Source: JAPPLB01 sp965218555 (lineage in GTDB: Bacteria > Acidobacteriota > Terriglobia > Bryobacterales > UBA6623). Taken from it: 64,000 bases of DNA. The stretch is taken from contig OZ244625.1 in the NCBI GenBank assembly GCA_965218555.1, positions 2,790,001-2,854,000 of the forward strand, written 5' to 3'. The position numbers and the translations under genes were made by a program. The notes under the pieces are model-generated. The model was not told the DNA's origin. It did no database searches and was given only the letters and a program-made list of their open reading frames with translations. Below, piece after piece: positions 53,778 through 62,381 of the stretch. The first letter of the stretch is position 1. Each line of letters opens with the position of its first letter.

Positions 53778-54590
53778 TCAACGCAGCGGGTGAGAGCGCC
53801 CGTCCTGTGGAAACACCAGCTCCACGGAATCTCCGATTACCACACCGCTGCTCTCAGCGGCCGATTCCTGATTGATCGAGACCTCCAGGTAGCCGCTGCT
53901 TCCGGTGATCACAAACGCGACGCCCGGCGGGGCTTGGGCATAGGCTTTCACGGTCTTCGAGACCTCGATCTCTCCGGCCACGATGCGGAAATCCGAGGGG
54001 GATTCCGCGAGCCACTCCGCCGGAAAGCTCGTAACGATGTTCCCGAAGCGGTCGACATTCAAGACCTTCCCGCGCCAACGGCCCGGCTGCATCAAGGCGG
54101 GCTTTGTAGGATCGAGCTGAACGTACTCGTCGACCAGCGGTCCGAACGCAGCGGGCGGCGTCCCCTTCGCCAGCCACGCCGCGACCGGAGCGAAAAGGTC
54201 ACGTCCGTGGAACGTGTTGCTCGTAGGCTTCAAGACCCAGCGTTCTCCATCGATTTCCCGCACTTGGTGCCCCACCTGTTCGTAGACTTGCCACAGTACG
54301 CCGTTATCCGGAGCAACGAAGAACTGTCCGGCGGCTTCGACGAGAATCGGACGCCGGCTCGTTCCCACGCCGGGGTCCACGACGACGACATGAACCGTCT
54401 CCGCAGGGTAGAAGGGATGCGCCTGCGCGATCACGAATGCTGCTTTCAGCAGACCGTACGGGCCCACTTCATGCGTCAGATCGATGATGCGGGTGGGAGG
54501 GTGGATGCCTGCGATTACACCCTTCATCACACCCACATAGTGGTCTTCGCGACCGAAGTCCGTGGTCAGAGTAATAATTTCAGAACCCAC
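53778..54590 (-). CDS. SAM hydrolase / SAM hydroxide adenosyltransferase family (DUF62)
   Basis: A protein of about 270 residues in the family that includes fluorinase-like and SAM-hydroxide adenosyltransferases, which split S-adenosylmethionine into adenosine and methionine. Signatures are 'ITLTTDFGREDHYVGVMKGV' (substrate aspartate), 'IIDLTHEV', 'VVVDPGVGTSRRPI', 'FFVAPDNGVL' and 'NTFHGRDLFAPVAAWLA' (His and Arg of the water-activating set), and the C-terminal 'NVDRFGNIVTSF'. A GTG at 54590 is the likely start because the first conserved strand begins right after it. The longer frame from 54653 would overlap the divergent desulfurase. Physiological role is uncertain. Confidence 0.87.
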   Translation of the reverse strand: MGSEIITLTTDFGREDHYVGVMKGVIAGIHPPTRIIDLTHEVGPYGLLKAAFVIAQAHPFYPAETVHVVVVDPGVGTSRRPILVEAAGQFFVAPDNGVLWQVYEQVGHQVREIDGERWVLKPTSNTFHGRDLFAPVAAWLAKGTPPAAFGPLVDEYVQLDPTKPALMQPGRWRGKVLNVDRFGNIVTSFPAEWLAESPSDFRIVAGEIEVSKTVKAYAQAPPGVAFVITGSSGYLEVSINQESAAESSGVVIGDSVELVFPQDGRSHPLR

Positions 54591-54592
54591 GA

Positions 54593-54598
54593 TATAAT
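54593..54598 (+). promoter_or_regulatory. possible -10 element for the cysteine desulfurase gene
   Basis: TATAAT lies 21 bases before the GTG of the desulfurase, inside the 29-base gap between two divergent starts. No clear -35 is seen. Confidence 0.3.
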
Positions 54599-54619
54599 CA
54601 ATATTCGCACCGTAACTCT

Positions 54620-55780
54620 GTGAAACGCCACTACTTCGACTACAACGCGACAACGCCGGTGGCCCCCGAGGTGCTGCGGGCCGTGCTGCCCTACCTCGAG
54701 CAGAGCTATGGCAACGCGTCGAGCATACATACCTTCGGACAGCAAGCCCGGTTGGGTGTTGAGCGCGCCCGGCGGCAAGTAGCGGCGCTACTAAACGCCA
54801 AATCCGCTGAGATCGTCTTTACGAGCGGCGGCACAGAAGCGGACAATCTGGCGATCCTCGGCGCCGCGTACGGGTCCGGCAAGCCCGCCAAGCACGTTAT
54901 CACCAGCACCATCGAGCATCCGGCGGTTCTCAACACCTGCCGCCACCTTGAAAGCCAGGGCGTCGATGTCACGTATCTCTCCGGCGGTTCACGTGGAGTT
55001 GTTTCCGTCGAGGACGTACGCGGGGCACTGCGCCCTGAAACCGTGCTGATCACCATTATGCACGCCAACAATGAACTTGGCACGGTTCAGCCCATTACCG
55101 AGATCGCGCGGCTGGCCCGCGACTCGGGTATTCCGTTCCACACCGACGGTGTCCAAAGCGCCGCCAAGATCACGACCGACGTGCAGCAACTCGGTGTTGA
55201 TTTGTTTGCTCTGAGCGGACACAAGATCTACGGCCCGCAGGGTGTCGGCGCGCTGTACATCCGGAAAGGTACGGTCCTTGAGCCGGTCCTGTTCGGGGGC
55301 AGCCACGAGCGAGGGCGGCGTCCGGGAACCGAGAACGTGCCGGGAATCGTCGGACTCGGCGAAGCCGCGGCCCTGGCCCAACGCGATCTGGATTCGGAAG
55401 GCCGGCGCCTGTCCTCGCTGCGAGATCGCCTGCAGGAGAGTATCCTGGCCCGCGTCGAAAGCGCCGTCGTCAACGGCGATGGGGTGGAGCGCACACCGAA
55501 CACGACCAACATTCGCTTCGATCACATCGAAGGCGAAGCGATGGTAATCGCGCTGGACCTCAAAGGCGTGGCGGTCTCGAGCGGCGCGGCGTGTTCCAGC
55601 GGCGCCGTGAAACCGTCCCACGTCCTCACGGCCATCGGACTGTCTACCGAGCAGGCCAAGTCCAGCATCCGCTTCTCGCTCGGCAAGGAGACGACGGACG
55701 AAGACGTCAACGCCTTGCTGGAGGCTGTCCCCTCTGTCGTAGCTCACCTGCGCAAGCTCTCCCCCGCCTACGCCGGTTAG
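54620..55780 (+). CDS. cysteine desulfurase (NifS/IscS family)
   Basis: A 386-residue PLP enzyme that removes sulfur from cysteine as a persulfide for Fe-S clusters and tRNA thiolation. It starts with 'YFDYNATTPVAPEVL'. The cofactor region has 'FTSGGTEADNLAIL' and 'FHTDGVQSAAK'; the Schiff-base lysine is in 'LSGHKIYGPQGVGALYI'; the catalytic cysteine loop is 'SSGAACSSGAVKPSHVL'. Translation starts at GTG 54620. MnmA, which needs this sulfur for the 2-thiouridine of tRNA, is encoded 1.8 kb downstream, so the two may work together, possibly through IscU- or Tus-type carriers that are not seen here. Confidence 0.92.
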   Translation: MKRHYFDYNATTPVAPEVLRAVLPYLEQSYGNASSIHTFGQQARLGVERARRQVAALLNAKSAEIVFTSGGTEADNLAILGAAYGSGKPAKHVITSTIEHPAVLNTCRHLESQGVDVTYLSGGSRGVVSVEDVRGALRPETVLITIMHANNELGTVQPITEIARLARDSGIPFHTDGVQSAAKITTDVQQLGVDLFALSGHKIYGPQGVGALYIRKGTVLEPVLFGGSHERGRRPGTENVPGIVGLGEAAALAQRDLDSEGRRLSSLRDRLQESILARVESAVVNGDGVERTPNTTNIRFDHIEGEAMVIALDLKGVAVSSGAACSSGAVKPSHVLTAIGLSTEQAKSSIRFSLGKETTDEDVNALLEAVPSVVAHLRKLSPAYAG

Positions 55781-55876
55781 ACCCGTATTTTGTCCATGCT
55801 TGGCGAGCACTTAAAACAAACGGGGACCATATCGAACTGAAAACTTGCAGCCATTGCGCGCCTCCCACAAGAAAAG

Positions 55877-56446
55877 ATGGCCCGTTTCCTTCAAAGTATT
55901 GCTGTGGTGCTCGATCCCCTCAAGAGGGAAGCCCCGTCCGCGCGGGAGGTCATCCAGGGCATTGAGCCCATCGAACCGGCGCTCATTCCCGAACCGTACC
56001 GCTCACTGCTGGTCCATGACAGCGACATGACGGGTACGCTGAGCGCCTATTGGGAGCTGCCGATCGCGCTTCGACCGCTCATCGTGTTTCGTGATGGGAA
56101 TCTGCTGCACCGACAAGTCGTGCTGACGGCAGGCGCCGATCGGATTCCCGTCGAGGCCGGGGCCATCAGGATTCACTTGAATCGGTTTCCGCCGGAAGCG
56201 CTGCCCGTGATTACCCAAGGCATGCAGCCTCTCGGCGCCGTGCTCTCGGAGTACCGGATTCCCCACGTCTCCGATCCGCAAGGGTTCTTCCAACTCCCTG
56301 CGAACCGATTCTTGAAAGAGGCGTTCCAGGACCCGCGCGACCAAACCCTCTATGGCCGCTGCAACCGCATATCCGACGCTGCCGGAAAGACCCTCGCCGA
56401 GGTGGTCGAGATCCTTCCGGCAACCGAGAGAAGCAGGGTCAGTTGA
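55877..56446 (+). CDS. chorismate-lyase-like (UbiC/UTRA fold) protein
   Basis: A 189-residue protein without signal peptide. The order of features recalls chorismate pyruvate-lyase: a short helical start, 'SLLVHDSDMTGTLSAYW' (LLxHxxxMTxxL, typical of UbiC-like proteins), 'IVFRDGNLLHRQVVL' and 'GMQPLGAVLSEYRIPHV' (the LGxxL block). Chorismate lyases make 4-hydroxybenzoate for quinones or other aromatics. Sequence divergence means activity is not certain. No ubiquinone genes are adjacent. The C-terminus overlaps the convergent propeller gene by eight bases. Confidence 0.65.
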   Translation: MARFLQSIAVVLDPLKREAPSAREVIQGIEPIEPALIPEPYRSLLVHDSDMTGTLSAYWELPIALRPLIVFRDGNLLHRQVVLTAGADRIPVEAGAIRIHLNRFPPEALPVITQGMQPLGAVLSEYRIPHVSDPQGFFQLPANRFLKEAFQDPRDQTLYGRCNRISDAAGKTLAEVVEILPATERSRVS

Positions 56447-57503
56447 CCTGTTCGAGGATGGCGAAGTCGCCCGGATTCCAGGCTTGGGCGATGACGTAGT
56501 ACTTGCCGCCGTGCTTTCGGAGCACCGCGTTATGGATGTGGGTGAAGTTCTCGAGGCCCAGGTCTTCCTTGATCATGATCGTGGAGATGAGCTTGTCGTT
56601 TTTGAGAATGTAGATCGGGGCGCCTCTGCTGGTATCCGGGCCGCGTAGCGCGCCGACAATGGCGTAGTCATCGAGATAGTCGATGTCGCAAGGCAGTGAG
56701 CCGAATGGCATGTTGAGGGTCGAGATGTATTGGCCGGTGCGGGTGAAGCGGTCGATTTCCGAATACAGTCTGTCGGCAACGTCAACGCGCCGGGTCCCCC
56801 CAGGTACGGTGATGCCGTGTCCTGTGCCGAATTGGCCCACTCCCGTGCCCTTGCCGCCGAAGGAAAGGTCGTGCCATTCGGCCTTGAACGGGTTTGTGCT
56901 CAAGACCTTGGCGGTCAGCACATAGTCCAATTTGGAGTAACCCGTTGCGACGTAAATCATGCCGTCGAGGTACTCGGTGTCGGTAGGGACGAAGTTGCCC
57001 GCGCCGGCAAAGTAGTCGCTGGCGTGAGGGTGCCCGAGGTCGGTGCCGGGCTTGGGGGGCTTGAGGGTGTTGACGAGCTTGCCGTCCAGGGTCGTCGTCA
57101 CGACTTGCGCCGACTGGTTTCCGGGGAAGGTGAGATACGCGCCGCCGTCGGAGTACCAGATGGTCGCGTTGTGCATGTTCGTGTCTTTCATCGAGGGCGG
57201 CGTGCTGATCATCCCGGTGCTCTTCAAGTCCGAGCTGATCTGGATAATGCCCGCGCCCGGAAGCGCGAAGTACGTCTCGCCTTTGTCCGGCCGCCGGTCG
57301 ACCGCAAATCCCCCATGGGAGGCTTTCAGCACGTCGGGAACCTGCGCCTCGGCGGGTAGATGGCTGGAGGTGTAGAGCACCTTGAAGGTCATCTTCCCCT
57401 GGCCGCTGGTCTTTGATGCAGCGCTGGCGGAGCGGTCATGGCTCAACGCCCAGCTCATCGCGACTAGAAAAACGAAGAGAGCACTGACGATCAATCGCTT
57501 CAT
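56439..57503 (-). CDS. secreted beta-propeller protein of unknown function
   Basis: A 354-residue protein with a signal peptide ('LFVFLVAMSWALSHDRSASA'). It is followed by repeated beta blades containing 'GGFAVDRRPDKGETYFAL', 'HNATIWYSDGGAYLTFPG' and 'GTGHGITVPGGTRRVDVADR', a pattern like NHL/6-bladed propellers (GxGIAVDxxGxxYVAD). 'GHPHASDYF' and 'FTHIHNAVLRKHG' add histidines that could bind metal. A strong GGGAGGTGG site precedes the ATG. Conserved proteins of this kind are often called hypothetical; no enzyme activity is evident. It is divergent from mnmA. Confidence 0.7.
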   Translation of the reverse strand: MKRLIVSALFVFLVAMSWALSHDRSASAASKTSGQGKMTFKVLYTSSHLPAEAQVPDVLKASHGGFAVDRRPDKGETYFALPGAGIIQISSDLKSTGMISTPPSMKDTNMHNATIWYSDGGAYLTFPGNQSAQVVTTTLDGKLVNTLKPPKPGTDLGHPHASDYFAGAGNFVPTDTEYLDGMIYVATGYSKLDYVLTAKVLSTNPFKAEWHDLSFGGKGTGVGQFGTGHGITVPGGTRRVDVADRLYSEIDRFTRTGQYISTLNMPFGSLPCDIDYLDDYAIVGALRGPDTSRGAPIYILKNDKLISTIMIKEDLGLENFTHIHNAVLRKHGGKYYVIAQAWNPGDFAILEQVN

Positions 57504-57594
57504 GGGTCCACCTCCCGATACTCAGATAAAGGATAGCCTAATACAACTCCCCACGCTATGCGGCCGAGGCGCGGGCGTCTGCGAGAATGAGCAT

Positions 57595-58707
57595 GTGAGC
57601 AACGATCTCATCGCGGTGGCCATGAGTGGCGGCGTGGATAGCTCAACGGTCGCCGGTCTGCTGCACCGCAACGGAACGCCCGTCGTCGGCATGACGATGC
57701 AGCTTTGGAACCAGCGCCGCATGCCCGAGTTGGTGCCGCCGGGCGGCTCCGTCGGCCGCTGCTGCTCGCTCGACGATGTCTATGACGCGCGGCAGGTCGC
57801 TCAACACCTCGGCATTCCCTACTACGTGCTCAACTTCGAAGATCGCTTCGAGCAGGAGGTTGTGGAGCCCTTCGTCAGCGACTACCTTGCGGGGCGGACG
57901 CCGATACCCTGCACGCTCTGCAACAACTTCGTGAAGTTCGACCAGTTTCTGACCACGGCCGGGCAAGTGGGCGCCAGGCAGGTCGCCACCGGCCATTACG
58001 CCCGGATCGACTTCGACGAACGCAACGGCCGATATCTGCTGAAGCGTGGCGTGGACGAGTCCCGTGATCAGTCCTACTTCCTGTTCGGCTTGACGCAGGA
58101 ACAACTGGCGCGTGCTCTGTTTCCACTGGGAGGAATGCAGAAAACGGACGTGCGGCGTCTCGCTCAGGATCTCGACATCCCCGTCGCCGGCAAGTCCGAG
58201 AGCCGCGAAATCTGCTTCGTGCCCAATGGGGATTACGCCCGCTTCGTCGAGCTCTATCTTGCGAAGAAGGGGGCCAACGGCTCTTCGGAAACTGCCGGCG
58301 AGATTGTGTCGACTGACGGCAAGACTCTCGGCGAGCACGACGGGATTCACCACTACACGATCGGCCAACGCCGAGGTCTGAGGGTCGCCGCCGGCAGGCC
58401 GCTCTACGTGGTCAAGATCGAACCGGCTTCGAAGAAGGTGTTCGTCGGCCCGGATGAGGAGTTGCTGCGAACCAGTTTTTCCGTTCGTGACCTGAATTGG
58501 ATCGTGGTCGCCGACCTGCGCGAGCCGCTGAGAGTGCAGGTGAAGATCCGGCACCGGTTCAAGTCGGCCTGGGCGGAAGTGAGTCCTGACGGCGAGTCGG
58601 GCTCGGCTACGGTCGAGTTTGAACAACCGCAGCGGGCCGTTACTCCCGGACAGGCGGCCGTGTTCTATGACGGCGACACCGTCGTCGGCGGCGGTTGGAT
58701 CCAGTAG
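57595..58707 (+). CDS. mnmA: tRNA-specific 2-thiouridylase MnmA
   Basis: A 370-residue enzyme that puts sulfur on uridine 34 of Lys, Glu and Gln tRNAs. The PP-loop 'AVAMSGGVDSSTVAGLL' binds ATP. The catalytic cysteine pair is in 'IPCTLCNNFVKFDQF' and 'SESREICFVPNGDY', and 'ATGHYARID', 'DQSYFLFGL' and 'GEHDGIHHYTIGQRRGL' are other MnmA blocks. GTG 57595 is the likely start; the open frame further upstream is antisense to the propeller gene. The persulfide donor is probably supplied by the desulfurase at 54620. Confidence 0.94.
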   Translation: MSNDLIAVAMSGGVDSSTVAGLLHRNGTPVVGMTMQLWNQRRMPELVPPGGSVGRCCSLDDVYDARQVAQHLGIPYYVLNFEDRFEQEVVEPFVSDYLAGRTPIPCTLCNNFVKFDQFLTTAGQVGARQVATGHYARIDFDERNGRYLLKRGVDESRDQSYFLFGLTQEQLARALFPLGGMQKTDVRRLAQDLDIPVAGKSESREICFVPNGDYARFVELYLAKKGANGSSETAGEIVSTDGKTLGEHDGIHHYTIGQRRGLRVAAGRPLYVVKIEPASKKVFVGPDEELLRTSFSVRDLNWIVVADLREPLRVQVKIRHRFKSAWAEVSPDGESGSATVEFEQPQRAVTPGQAAVFYDGDTVVGGGWIQ

Positions 58708-58885
58708 ATTTCACTAGCCTGCATTGCTCACCACGTGGGGAGGCGAAGTGCGTGAGAGGGCCGTCAGGACGAGGCGTGAGCCGCTTGGCGCGCGCAGGTG
58801 TACTTGACCCGTACATCGAGCACGGCAAGCCAGCGCAACGAAGTCATGACGGTCTTGTCGCGTGCTTCCCCCGTCAGCGACTATG

Positions 58886-59846
58886 TCAAGCAGGAAATGG
58901 GATCCAGGGTCGATCGTCGCGGATCATGGCATTGAGCGCAACCAGCAGCTTACGAGCGACGGCAATCAGTGCGACCTGCTTCGGCTTACCGACTGCGAGC
59001 AGACGGGCGCGGAAGGCGGCCAGCTGGGGGTCACAGCGCACCGCGGCGCGGGCCGCCAGGTACAACGCCTTGCGCACACGGGGACGGCCTCCGGCGATCC
59101 TCCGCCGGGCGCGGAATTGCCCGCTGTCACGGGCCAGCGGCGCCAGACCGACCAAGGCGGCGGCTTGTCTCCCGCTGAGTTGTCCCAACTCCGGCAGATC
59201 GGCCACCAAGGCCCAAGAGGTCTTCGGTCCTATGCCCGGCTCGCTGGCAGGCGGCAGGCTGTTCGCGCAGTGCTCGTTGCACTTGCTGCTCCAGCAGCGC
59301 GATCTGCTGGCTCAGAGAAGCGATCACCCGCTCCACGCTCGCCACAGCCGCAGCGCCTTGCAGTTGCTGCTGGCGGGTACGCTGCCGGGCTCGTAGGCCC
59401 ACCAGCGCATCGAGATGGTGCAACAACTCGCGCAACTCCCGCCGTTGCTGGCTCGGCAAGCGTGTCGCTGCGGGTCGCAGCCGCTCACCGAACAGCGCCA
59501 ACACCTGCGCATCGAGTCGATCAGTTTTCGCCAGTTGTCCCAACGAGCGAGCGAAGTCGCGCACGCGTTTGGGGTTCACCACGGCCACTCTCAACCCGGC
59601 GGCTTGCAGCGCCGCCCACACTGCTGTCTCCCATCCACCGCTGGCCTCCATGACAACGAACTGCGGCTCGAATCTCGCCAGCTCGGCTGCCAGCGCGAGA
59701 AGTTCTCTGACCCGCCGCGGCCGTCGGCCGCTGGGCTCTGCTTTGCGGTTGAGAACAAAAACATCAACGTACTGCTTGGAGGCATCGATGCCAACAATGA
59801 TGGCAGTAGAATCAATAGACACGGTCGGAACCCCCTTCCTTGTCAT
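58886..59846 (-). pseudogene. IS110-family transposase, frameshifted
   Basis: The N-terminal part (from about 59846) is a DEDD domain of IS110-type transposases: 'IIVGIDASKQYVDVFV', 'FVVMEASGGWETAVWAAL', 'VAVVNPKRVRDFARSLG' and 'AKTDRLDAQVLALFGERL'. Coding then changes frame at about 59240-59265 and continues as 'GIGPKTSWALVADLPELG' and 'LSGRQAAALVGLAPLARDSG', the C-terminal domain with the catalytic serine region, to the stop at 58886. One lost or gained base separates the halves, so the enzyme is probably inactive. An 11-base repeat CAGCGACTATG occurs at 58875 (next to the stop) and again near 59864. Element ends and any guide RNA could not be fixed. Confidence 0.8.
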
Positions 59847-60197
59847 ACGGGCTCTCGGGCCCCAGCGACTATGCGGGGTCTCCGGCCGAGGCACGCGGTG
59901 TCGCTACTGCTGACGGACGGGCTCGCAGCCCTTGGTGGTACGATCGAGCCGACACCGCGTCGGGAGGAGCCGCTAGCTAGCGGCTCCTCACTCGCCTCTT
60001 GCCCCTACCTTGCCACATACAAGGTGGTGAGAGATGCAGGCCAGAGACCCGCGCCTTCTTATCGTCGGCCCGAATCTTTTTCTCCGCGGTGTTTCTCCGT
60101 GGTGAAGGACTGCCCGCCTATGTCCGGATCTCCGGCCGCAGCCCCTTGCCGCCGCAACGGAACGGCCGTACCATAAGAGGGCGTCATCCTCTCCCGA
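59847..60197. other. region between IS110 transposase and tRNA-Gly
   Basis: About 350 bases that may include the non-coding end of the IS110 element (5' to its transposase). A sequence GCTGACGG (59909-59916) is the inverse of CCGTCAGC at 58871-58878 on the other side, a possible subterminal inverted repeat. No protein-coding gene is supported, and no guide RNA structure was established. Confidence 0.35.
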
Positions 60198-60272
60198 GCG
60201 GGAGTAGTTCAGTGGTAGAACGGCAGCTTCCCAAGCTGCATGTCGCGGGTTCGATCCCCGTCTCCCGCTCCA
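60198..60272 (+). tRNA. tRNA-Gly, anticodon CCC
   Basis: A 75-base cloverleaf with encoded CCA. The acceptor stem GCGGGAG pairs with CTCCCGC. The D arm is GTTC-AGTGGTA-GAAC, the anticodon stem GCAGC/GCTGC encloses loop TTCCCAA (anticodon CCC), and the T arm contains GGTTCGATCC. It decodes GGG. It stands alone, with no neighbouring tRNA. An IS110-type element lies 350 bases upstream. Confidence 0.96.
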
Positions 60273-60676
60273 TTTCTTGGGGATCACACCTCAAAGCCGC
60301 GTTATCAGCCTGGGCCGCCGGCGGGCTCCTGATGACCGATCAGCATCCACTGCGCCATCAACAGAATTGGAGAGTGAATGCCGCAGTCGATTGGCGGGGA
60401 TCATCCGCGAGAGCGCCCCGCGCATCTCCGTGCAGATGGGCTTTCGACCCAAAACGACAAAGCCGACGATCGCAAACGTCCGCCGCCCGAAGGGTTACGC
60501 GCCGCTTCCGGCCGACGAAGAAAAAAGCGCGGAGAGCGCGGTCCTGCGTTCCTGGAGTGGCCACACGTTACGCAATCGGCCCCAAGGCGCGTAACGCGGC
60601 CTGCGTGACTTTTGCCACGGGCTGCTCACTGTTGGCGGCCCGTGGCTCGTGTCAGCGAGTAGCGGGAATGCTGAAC
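60273..60676. other. intergenic region after tRNA-Gly
   Basis: About 400 bases with overlapping open frames on both strands but none with recognisable protein features. No terminator with a T-run and no integrase or attachment-site repeat of the tRNA 3' end was seen in this stretch. Confidence 0.4.
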
Positions 60677-61729
60677 TCAAGCAATACGGCGTGCGATTTC
60701 GTAGCTGGTGCTGCGTCCGCGCGCGGCGCTGCGCGCCAGAATGCCGTGAGCCAAAAGACCGCTGATGTCGCGGAGGGCCGTGTCCTGGGAGCATTTGGCG
60801 ATCCTTGCCCATTTTGAGGTTGTCAGCTTCCCTTCGAAGCCGTCGATCAGGCGGTTCAGCATCATCCGCTGACGCTCGTTGAGCGGCACGGTCCGAACGG
60901 ACTCCCAGAAGCGCGCTTTGTTGATGACGGCCGCAAGCGTTTCACGGGCGCCCTCTATAGCTCGGCCGAGACATCGGAGAAACCACTCCATCCACAGCGT
61001 GACGTCCAACGTGCCTTTCTACGTCTTCTCCAGGACTCTGTAGTAGTCCGCACGCTCGTGTCGGATCTGGGCGGACATGCTGTAGAAGCGCTGCGAGCTC
61101 TGTTCAGAACGCGCGAGCAACATGTCGGCGAGCGCACGGGCGACCCGGCCGTTTCCATCATCGAGTGGGTGCATCGTGACAAACCACAGGTGGGCCAGCG
61201 CGGCCTTCAGCACGTTGTCAGCCTCCGCCGGGATATTGAACCAGTCAAGGAAGACGGATGTCTCGTGATCGAGCCGGCCGGCCGCGGGCGCTTCGAAATG
61301 AACTTGCTCCCGGCCGATGGAGCCCGAGACGACCTGCATCGGGCCGGTTGCGTCGTCTCGCCATGCGCCGGCCCGGATACGTCTCATACCGCTCCGGCCC
61401 GTCGGGAAAAGCGAAGCATGCCACGCAAAAAGCCTTTCGGCTTTGAGCGGCTGGTCGTAGTGACGCGTCGCGTCGAGCATCATCTCGACGATGCCTTCGA
61501 CCTCGCAATCCGGCTGTCTCAGCCCGGCGGCATCCAAGCCAAGACGGCGCGCAATCGACGAACGGATCTGCTCGGCGTCCAGCTTCTCGCCTTCGATTTC
61601 GCTCGTCTTGACGACATCTTCGGTGAGAGTCCGCAGGACTGCCTGTTGCCTGAGATCGAAGCCAAGCGACTCCATCCTGCCGATCAACCGGCCCTGCTGA
61701 TGCCGGACCGCGGCCAGGGACTGTGACAC
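60677..61729 (-). pseudogene. Fic family protein interrupted by an in-frame TAG
   Basis: Read through one stop, this is a full-length Fic protein of about 350 residues. The N-terminal helical part contains 'TSEIEGEKL' (residues 42-47), the S/TxxxEG inhibitory motif that blocks ATP. The Fic core is 'HPLDDGNGRVAR' at residues 187-198, one change from HPFxxGNGRxxR. The C-terminal part ('LTTSKWARIAKCSQDTALRDI') is a winged-helix domain. The TAG at 61019-61021 replaces the glutamine expected in 'LEKT-Q-KGTLDVTLWMEWF', and the frame on both sides is the same and intact. Fic enzymes AMPylate target proteins. As written, only a 236-residue core without the DNA-binding tail would be made from 61019-61729. 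Confidence 0.8.
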
Positions 61730-62381
61730 GTCCCCTTGATTCCATGTGAAGCGAGGCCAGTTCGGGAGTTCGTGAATATACGTCGGCGATGCCAGGGACG
61801 GCCTCCTGCGGAGATGATAACAGTTAATCTCCGTACATAATGCGGTGAATGGGCTGTGGTTTCACCGCATTGCAGTCTGTGGCGGTCATGCCGCCCGGCT
61901 CCATTTTTGGAAGGGGAAATTCGCGGTGCTAAAACTGCGTAACTGCCGTGTCAGAGATCAACGTCGCTTGAAGTTAAGTTGATTATTTACAACAGATGTG
62001 TGACTTTTCCCGCTGCATGCCGTGGGGGTCGCAAGCTGCTCACGAGCGCGGCATCAAGAGCGCGCGCTTGACGGTCACCCCACAGAGTCAGGTCGAGGTC
62101 ATGACGCAACACGCCGGGAGCGTGCCGACCCGTCATTGCGGATAAACGGAGAATCAACAGCGCTACGGTTGCTAACGGAGCCGAAGGCGCTGCCATCCGA
62201 ATGACGCGTTCGGCGCCTGTCATGCAAGGGTACGGGTTATTTTCGGGAAGATCTTCAGGCGCTCCCTGCTTCATCCTGACCCTATTCATCTTGCTTCGTC
62301 GAGGCTTGGGCCATCCCCAACACCCCGCCGGCTTGTTTGATCGCAGTAGCTTCCTCGTTGCCGATGACGCACACTGGGGGC
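61730..62381. other. intergenic region upstream of the Fic gene and the lipoprotein gene
   Basis: About 650 bases between divergent genes. The first 250 bases are lower in GC and hold a perfect inverted repeat (61840-61872). The remainder shows no convincing gene. Confidence 0.4.
61840..61872. repeat. 11-base perfect inverted repeat upstream of the Fic gene
   Basis: AATGCGGTGAA (61840-61850) and TTCACCGCATT (61862-61872) with an 11-base spacer. The spacing between arm centres is about two helical turns, fitting a dimeric regulator site. It lies 111 bases upstream of the Fic start in an AT-richer region that could contain its promoter. A short hairpin is the alternative. Confidence 0.5.
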
